Shown here one piece after another: positions 32,459 through 34,908 of a DNA stretch of 34,908 nt (position 1 is its first letter; each line of letters begins with the position of its first letter). Under the pieces are notes generated by a model. The model saw only the letters and a list, made by a program, of their open reading frames with translations, did not search any database and had not been told where the DNA came from. Both the position numbers and the translations under genes were made by a program. Source of the stretch: Agromyces kandeliae (GTDB lineage Bacteria > Actinomycetota > Actinomycetes > Actinomycetales > Microbacteriaceae); assembly GCF_009674665.1 (NCBI RefSeq), contig NZ_WKJD01000017.1:1-34908 (forward strand). Reading direction: 5' to 3'.

Positions 32459-33730
32459 ATGTCCACCGCCTCCATCCCCATCGTCCGCCCGGACGACTAC
32501 ACCGCTCCCCGCCACCCCGGCGACCTCCTGAGCCGCCGCCAGCGACTCGTCTACGTCCTGGTGCTGGGAGCGCTCACCGCGCTCGGCCCGTTCACGGTCG
32601 ACCTCTACCTGCCGGCGTTCCCTGCGCTGGAGTCCGAGTTCGGCGTCGGTGCCGCTGCCGTGCAGATCACGCTGACCGGCACCATGATCGGCTTCGGCCT
32701 CGGCCAGCTCATCGTCGGCCCGTGGAGCGACAAGGTCGGCCGTCGCCTGCCCCTCATCCTCGCGACCGCGCTGCACATCGCCGCGTCGATCGCGGCCGCG
32801 CTCGCGCCCGACATCGCCTGGCTCGCCTTCTTCCGCCTCATGCAGGGCTTCGGCGCCGCAGCCGGCGGCGTGGTCGCGATGGCGATGGTCCGCGACCTGT
32901 TCGGCGGCAAGCCGCTCGTGCGCATGCTCTCGCGCCTCGCGCTCGTCAACGGCCTCGCCCCGGTGCTCGCGCCGGTCATCGGCTCGCAGTTGCTCGCCTT
33001 CATGGACTGGCGGGGCGTGTTCTGGGTGCTCGCCGGCTACGGCGTCGCCGTCGTGCTCTCGGTCGCGTTCCTGATCGTCGAGACCCTGCCCGAGTCCCGC
33101 CGCCACGTCGCCGGCCACTCGTCGATGCGCGAGCGCTACCGCGCGCTCTTCCGCGACCGCGTCTACCTCGGTGCCGCGATCATCGGCGGCATGACCTTCA
33201 CGGGCCTGTTCTCGTACCTGACGACCTCGTCGTTCCTGTTCCAGCAGGTGTACGCGTTCAGCGCGCAGGAGTACGGCCTGCTCTTCGCGGTCAACTCCGT
33301 CGGCGTGATCATCGGCGTGCAGACCTCGTCGAGGCTCATCCGCGGGCCGATCCCGCCGCAGTACGTGCTCGCGGGCACCACGATCGTCCACGCCGCGATG
33401 GCGATCGCGATCATCGTGCTCGACTCGTCCGGCGCAGGATTCTGGGGCACCGCGATCCCGCTGTGGATCTACATCCTCGCGTGCGGGTTCAGCTTCCCGG
33501 CGGTGCAGGTGCTCGCCCTGGCGCACCACGGCGCCGAGGCCGGCACGGCGGCGTCGCTGCTCGGCGCGCTGAACTTCGGCCTCGCCGGCGTCATCTCGCC
33601 GCTCATCGGCCTGTTCGGCGTCGACAGCGCGGTGCCGATGGCCGCGTTCATGCTGGGCGCCTCCGTGGTCGCGATCGGCTCGGTCTGGCTGCTCGTGCGC
33701 CCCAAGACGGTCCCCGCGCTCAGCGACTGA
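32459..33730 (+). CDS. Bcr/CflA-type multidrug MFS exporter
   Basis: The 423-residue transporter has about 12 helices. The opening of helix 1 (LGALTALGPFTVDLYLPAFP) is characteristic of the Bcr/CflA drug-resistance subfamily (DHA1). The MFS motif GPWSDKVGRRLP follows helix 2, and RLMQGFGAAAGGVVAMAMVRD carries the helix 4-5 signature with the conserved arginine. Only a weak GGGAA precedes ATG 32459, so the leader may be structured. It probably exports a drug or small metabolite by proton antiport. It has its own promoter with palindromes, and a hairpin follows the stop. Confidence 0.9.
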   Translation: MSTASIPIVRPDDYTAPRHPGDLLSRRQRLVYVLVLGALTALGPFTVDLYLPAFPALESEFGVGAAAVQITLTGTMIGFGLGQLIVGPWSDKVGRRLPLILATALHIAASIAAALAPDIAWLAFFRLMQGFGAAAGGVVAMAMVRDLFGGKPLVRMLSRLALVNGLAPVLAPVIGSQLLAFMDWRGVFWVLAGYGVAVVLSVAFLIVETLPESRRHVAGHSSMRERYRALFRDRVYLGAAIIGGMTFTGLFSYLTTSSFLFQQVYAFSAQEYGLLFAVNSVGVIIGVQTSSRLIRGPIPPQYVLAGTTIVHAAMAIAIIVLDSSGAGFWGTAIPLWIYILACGFSFPAVQVLALAHHGAEAGTAASLLGALNFGLAGVISPLIGLFGVDSAVPMAAFMLGASVVAIGSVWLLVRPKTVPALSD

Positions 33731-33742
33731 TCGACCCGAGGG

Positions 33743-33778
33743 GCGGATGCCGCGTGCCGCATGGGCCGCGGCATCCGC
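33743..33778 (+). terminator. Terminator hairpin after the MFS exporter gene
   Basis: GCGGATGCCGCG (33743-33754) pairs perfectly with 33767-33778, a 12-bp stem with a 12-nt loop, 12 nt after the stop. Like the hairpin at 11285-11318, its arms carry the GGATGCC/GGCATCC heptamer. Confidence 0.7.
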
Positions 33779-33860
33779 TCGTCGCACGCGCCCGGGCGCG
33801 GACCGCCGCGGGGTCCGAGGCACGCGGCGCCGGTGCACCGCGGGCTCGCGCCCGCGCGAC

Positions 33861-33866
33861 TAGCGT
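33861..33866 (+). promoter_or_regulatory. -10 box of the leaderless PAP2 gene
   Basis: TAGCGT ends 6 nt before ATG 33873, with no ribosome site. The spacing matches the other leaderless candidates in the window. Confidence 0.55.
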
Positions 33867-33872
33867 GTCGAC

Positions 33873-34703
33873 ATGAGCGATCCGGACAGCGCCCAGCCCG
33901 CAGCGGGGAGGACCTCCGCCGACCACGACGGCGAGACCTCGGCCGAGGTCACCGAACGCGGCCCGGTCGCCCCGACCGGCGAGAGCCTCCACCCGGCGGC
34001 CCGCGAGGAGCGCACCGAGCACGTCGGCCGCTTCGTGCCGTTCGCCGCGGGGATCGCGGCGCTCGTCATCGCGCTCGTCCTCGGCATCGTCATCGCGCTC
34101 CGCGGTCTCTTCGAGATCGACGAGGAATGGGCGGAGGACATCTTCACGCTCCGCGGGCCGATCGGCGACCTCTTCGCCTACGGGATGAACGCGCTCGGCG
34201 GTGGGGTGATCGGGGTGTTCGTCGTCCCGATCGCCATCGCGGTGATCCTGCTCGCGGTCCGGCGACCGTGGGCCGCGCTGTACTTCGTCACGGCGTCCGT
34301 CGCGAGTGCGCTCATCGTGCAGTTGCTGAAGAACCTGTTCGGCCGGGCCCGTCCGGAGGACATCATCGTGCTGTCGGACTTCGGCTCCTTCCCGTCCGGC
34401 CACGTGGCGAACGCCGCGACGATCGCGGTCACGATCGGCATCATCGTCCCCCGCGGGTGGGTGTGGTTCTGGGGCGTCGTGTACACGGTGCTGATGGCGA
34501 TCAGCCGCACGTACCTCGGAGCCCACTGGATCACCGACACCATCGGCGGTGCCCTGGTCGGGGCCGGCGCCGCCCTGCTCGTCTGGACGGTCTTCGCCCA
34601 GCGGATGGAGCGCGAGCGGCTCGCGCGGGCCGCGGAGATCGGCGAGCGCAACCGCGCGTTCGCGCAGTCCCACGTCACGCCGCCGGCGGTGCCGCGCGCC
34701 TAG
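33873..34703 (+). CDS. PAP2-family membrane phosphatase
   Basis: The 276-residue protein has an acidic disordered N-terminus (1-50), about six membrane helices and the full three-part PAP2 active site: Lys153...Arg160-Pro161 (KNLFGRARP), Pro174-Ser-Gly-His177 and Ser211-Arg212...His218...Asp222 (SRTYLGAHWITD). Such enzymes dephosphorylate lipid phosphates such as undecaprenyl pyrophosphate or phosphatidic acid on the outer face of the membrane. ATG 33873 is supported by TAGCGT 6 nt upstream. It stands alone between the MFS terminator and the terminal inverted repeat. The exact lipid substrate is not determinable here. Confidence 0.92.
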   Translation: MSDPDSAQPAAGRTSADHDGETSAEVTERGPVAPTGESLHPAAREERTEHVGRFVPFAAGIAALVIALVLGIVIALRGLFEIDEEWAEDIFTLRGPIGDLFAYGMNALGGGVIGVFVVPIAIAVILLAVRRPWAALYFVTASVASALIVQLLKNLFGRARPEDIIVLSDFGSFPSGHVANAATIAVTIGIIVPRGWVWFWGVVYTVLMAISRTYLGAHWITDTIGGALVGAGAALLVWTVFAQRMERERLARAAEIGERNRAFAQSHVTPPAVPRA

Positions 34704-34774
34704 CTGTACGGGGTTCGTGGGCCGGCATCGGGAATCGGCGGGTCGCGGAGGACCGGCCGTGCGCCCCCGCCGCT

Positions 34775-34847
34775 CGGGAGGGACTTCCCGGCGACCGTCG
34801 GCGTGTCGCATGGCGCCACGCCGACGAGGATCGAGAAGTTCCTCCCG
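34775..34847. repeat. Imperfect inverted-repeat element, copy B
   Basis: The left arm at 34775-34791 starts CGGGAGGGACTTC, and the right arm at 34831-34847 reads, on the reverse strand, CGGGAGGAACTTC. These are related to the arms of copy A at 5521-5593. Inside is a perfect 9-bp stem, GTCGGCGTG (34797-34805) with 34817-34825, loop 11 nt. The right arm passes directly into the (GAAGGC)n array. It lies 71 bases after the PAP2 stop and could also terminate that transcript. Confidence 0.65.
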
Positions 34848-34908
34848 AAGGCGAAGGCGAAGGCGAAGGCGAAGGCGAAGGCGAAGGCGAAGGCGAAGGC
34901 GAAGGCGA
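34847..34908. repeat. Tandem hexanucleotide repeat (GAAGGC)n at right edge
   Basis: Ten perfect GAAGGC units plus two bases reach the last base of the window. The first base of the array is the last base of the inverted-repeat element. On the other strand the unit is GCCTTC/CGCCTT, the same hexamer that flanks copy A of the element at 5515-5520. The true length is unknown because the sequence ends inside it. Confidence 0.95.

Noticed and set aside
32332..33876. Plus-strand frame starting ATGATG directly after the palindromes, considered as a leader peptide or upstream gene
   Set aside because: It has no stop before running through the whole MFS gene in the wrong frame, so it is neither a short uORF nor a real protein. 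The ATGATG may be coincidental.
34740..34908. Terminal inverted repeat considered as the end of a transposon
   Set aside because: There is no transposase or target duplication in the window; the paired arms are local (about 73 bp) and more like an extragenic palindrome or terminator.

Overview
The window is high-G+C DNA (roughly 70% by eye) with densely packed genes, GTG starts, ATGA/TGATG overlaps, TANNNT promoters and lipoprotein solute-binding proteins. This points to an actinomycete. The very frequent heptamer GGATGCC/GGCATCC and the gene content suggest Microbacteriaceae (Agromyces/Microbacterium-like); that family call is an inference. Both ends consist of about ten perfect copies of a hexanucleotide repeat, so the window looks like a complete contig of a draft assembly broken at microsatellites.

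Layout. (1) 1-5.5 kb: hexamer repeat, then a promoter with LacI-type operators driving an orphan sugar-binding lipoprotein, a GH42 beta-galactosidase, a ThuA-domain protein and glycerate kinase. (2) 5.6-16.6 kb: a small acidic repeat protein; the xylose pathway xylA-xylB; a divergent LacI-family regulator; an ABC importer (binding protein plus two permeases) fused by overlaps to a GH31 alpha-xylosidase; then a second LacI-family regulator. Three AAGCGCTT-core operators tie xylAB, the regulator and the importer operon together. The simplest reading is uptake of alpha-xylosylated oligosaccharides (xyloglucan fragments or isoprimeverose), intracellular release of xylose, and conversion to xylulose-5-phosphate. 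(3) 16.6-25.2 kb: a benzoylformate-decarboxylase-like ThDP enzyme, a DUF2255 protein, a LuxR-type two-component system divergent from a membrane protein, a small unknown protein, a divergent MFS/MarR pair, an SRPBCC protein coupled to a small membrane protein, and a RidA protein. (4) 25.3-32.2 kb: a second importer operon (binding protein, two permeases, GH3 beta-glucosidase) divergent from a ROK regulator. (5) 32.2-34.9 kb: a Bcr/CflA-type MFS exporter behind a palindrome-rich promoter, a PAP2 phosphatase, and a terminal inverted repeat running into the right-hand hexamer repeat.

No ATP-binding subunit is encoded for any importer, so a shared MsiK/MsmK-type ATPase elsewhere is expected. No tRNA, rRNA, CRISPR array, transposase or integrase was seen. 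No gap between genes exceeds 300 bases. The longest are 1-244 (repeat plus promoter), 32230-32458 (promoter, palindromes, leader hairpin) and 34704-34908 (inverted repeat plus hexamer repeat).

Overall this is a plant-polysaccharide utilisation region. Most genes belong to known families. The least explained features are the terminal hexamer repeats and the inverted-repeat element they abut, the palindrome-controlled promoters, and two small unassigned proteins.
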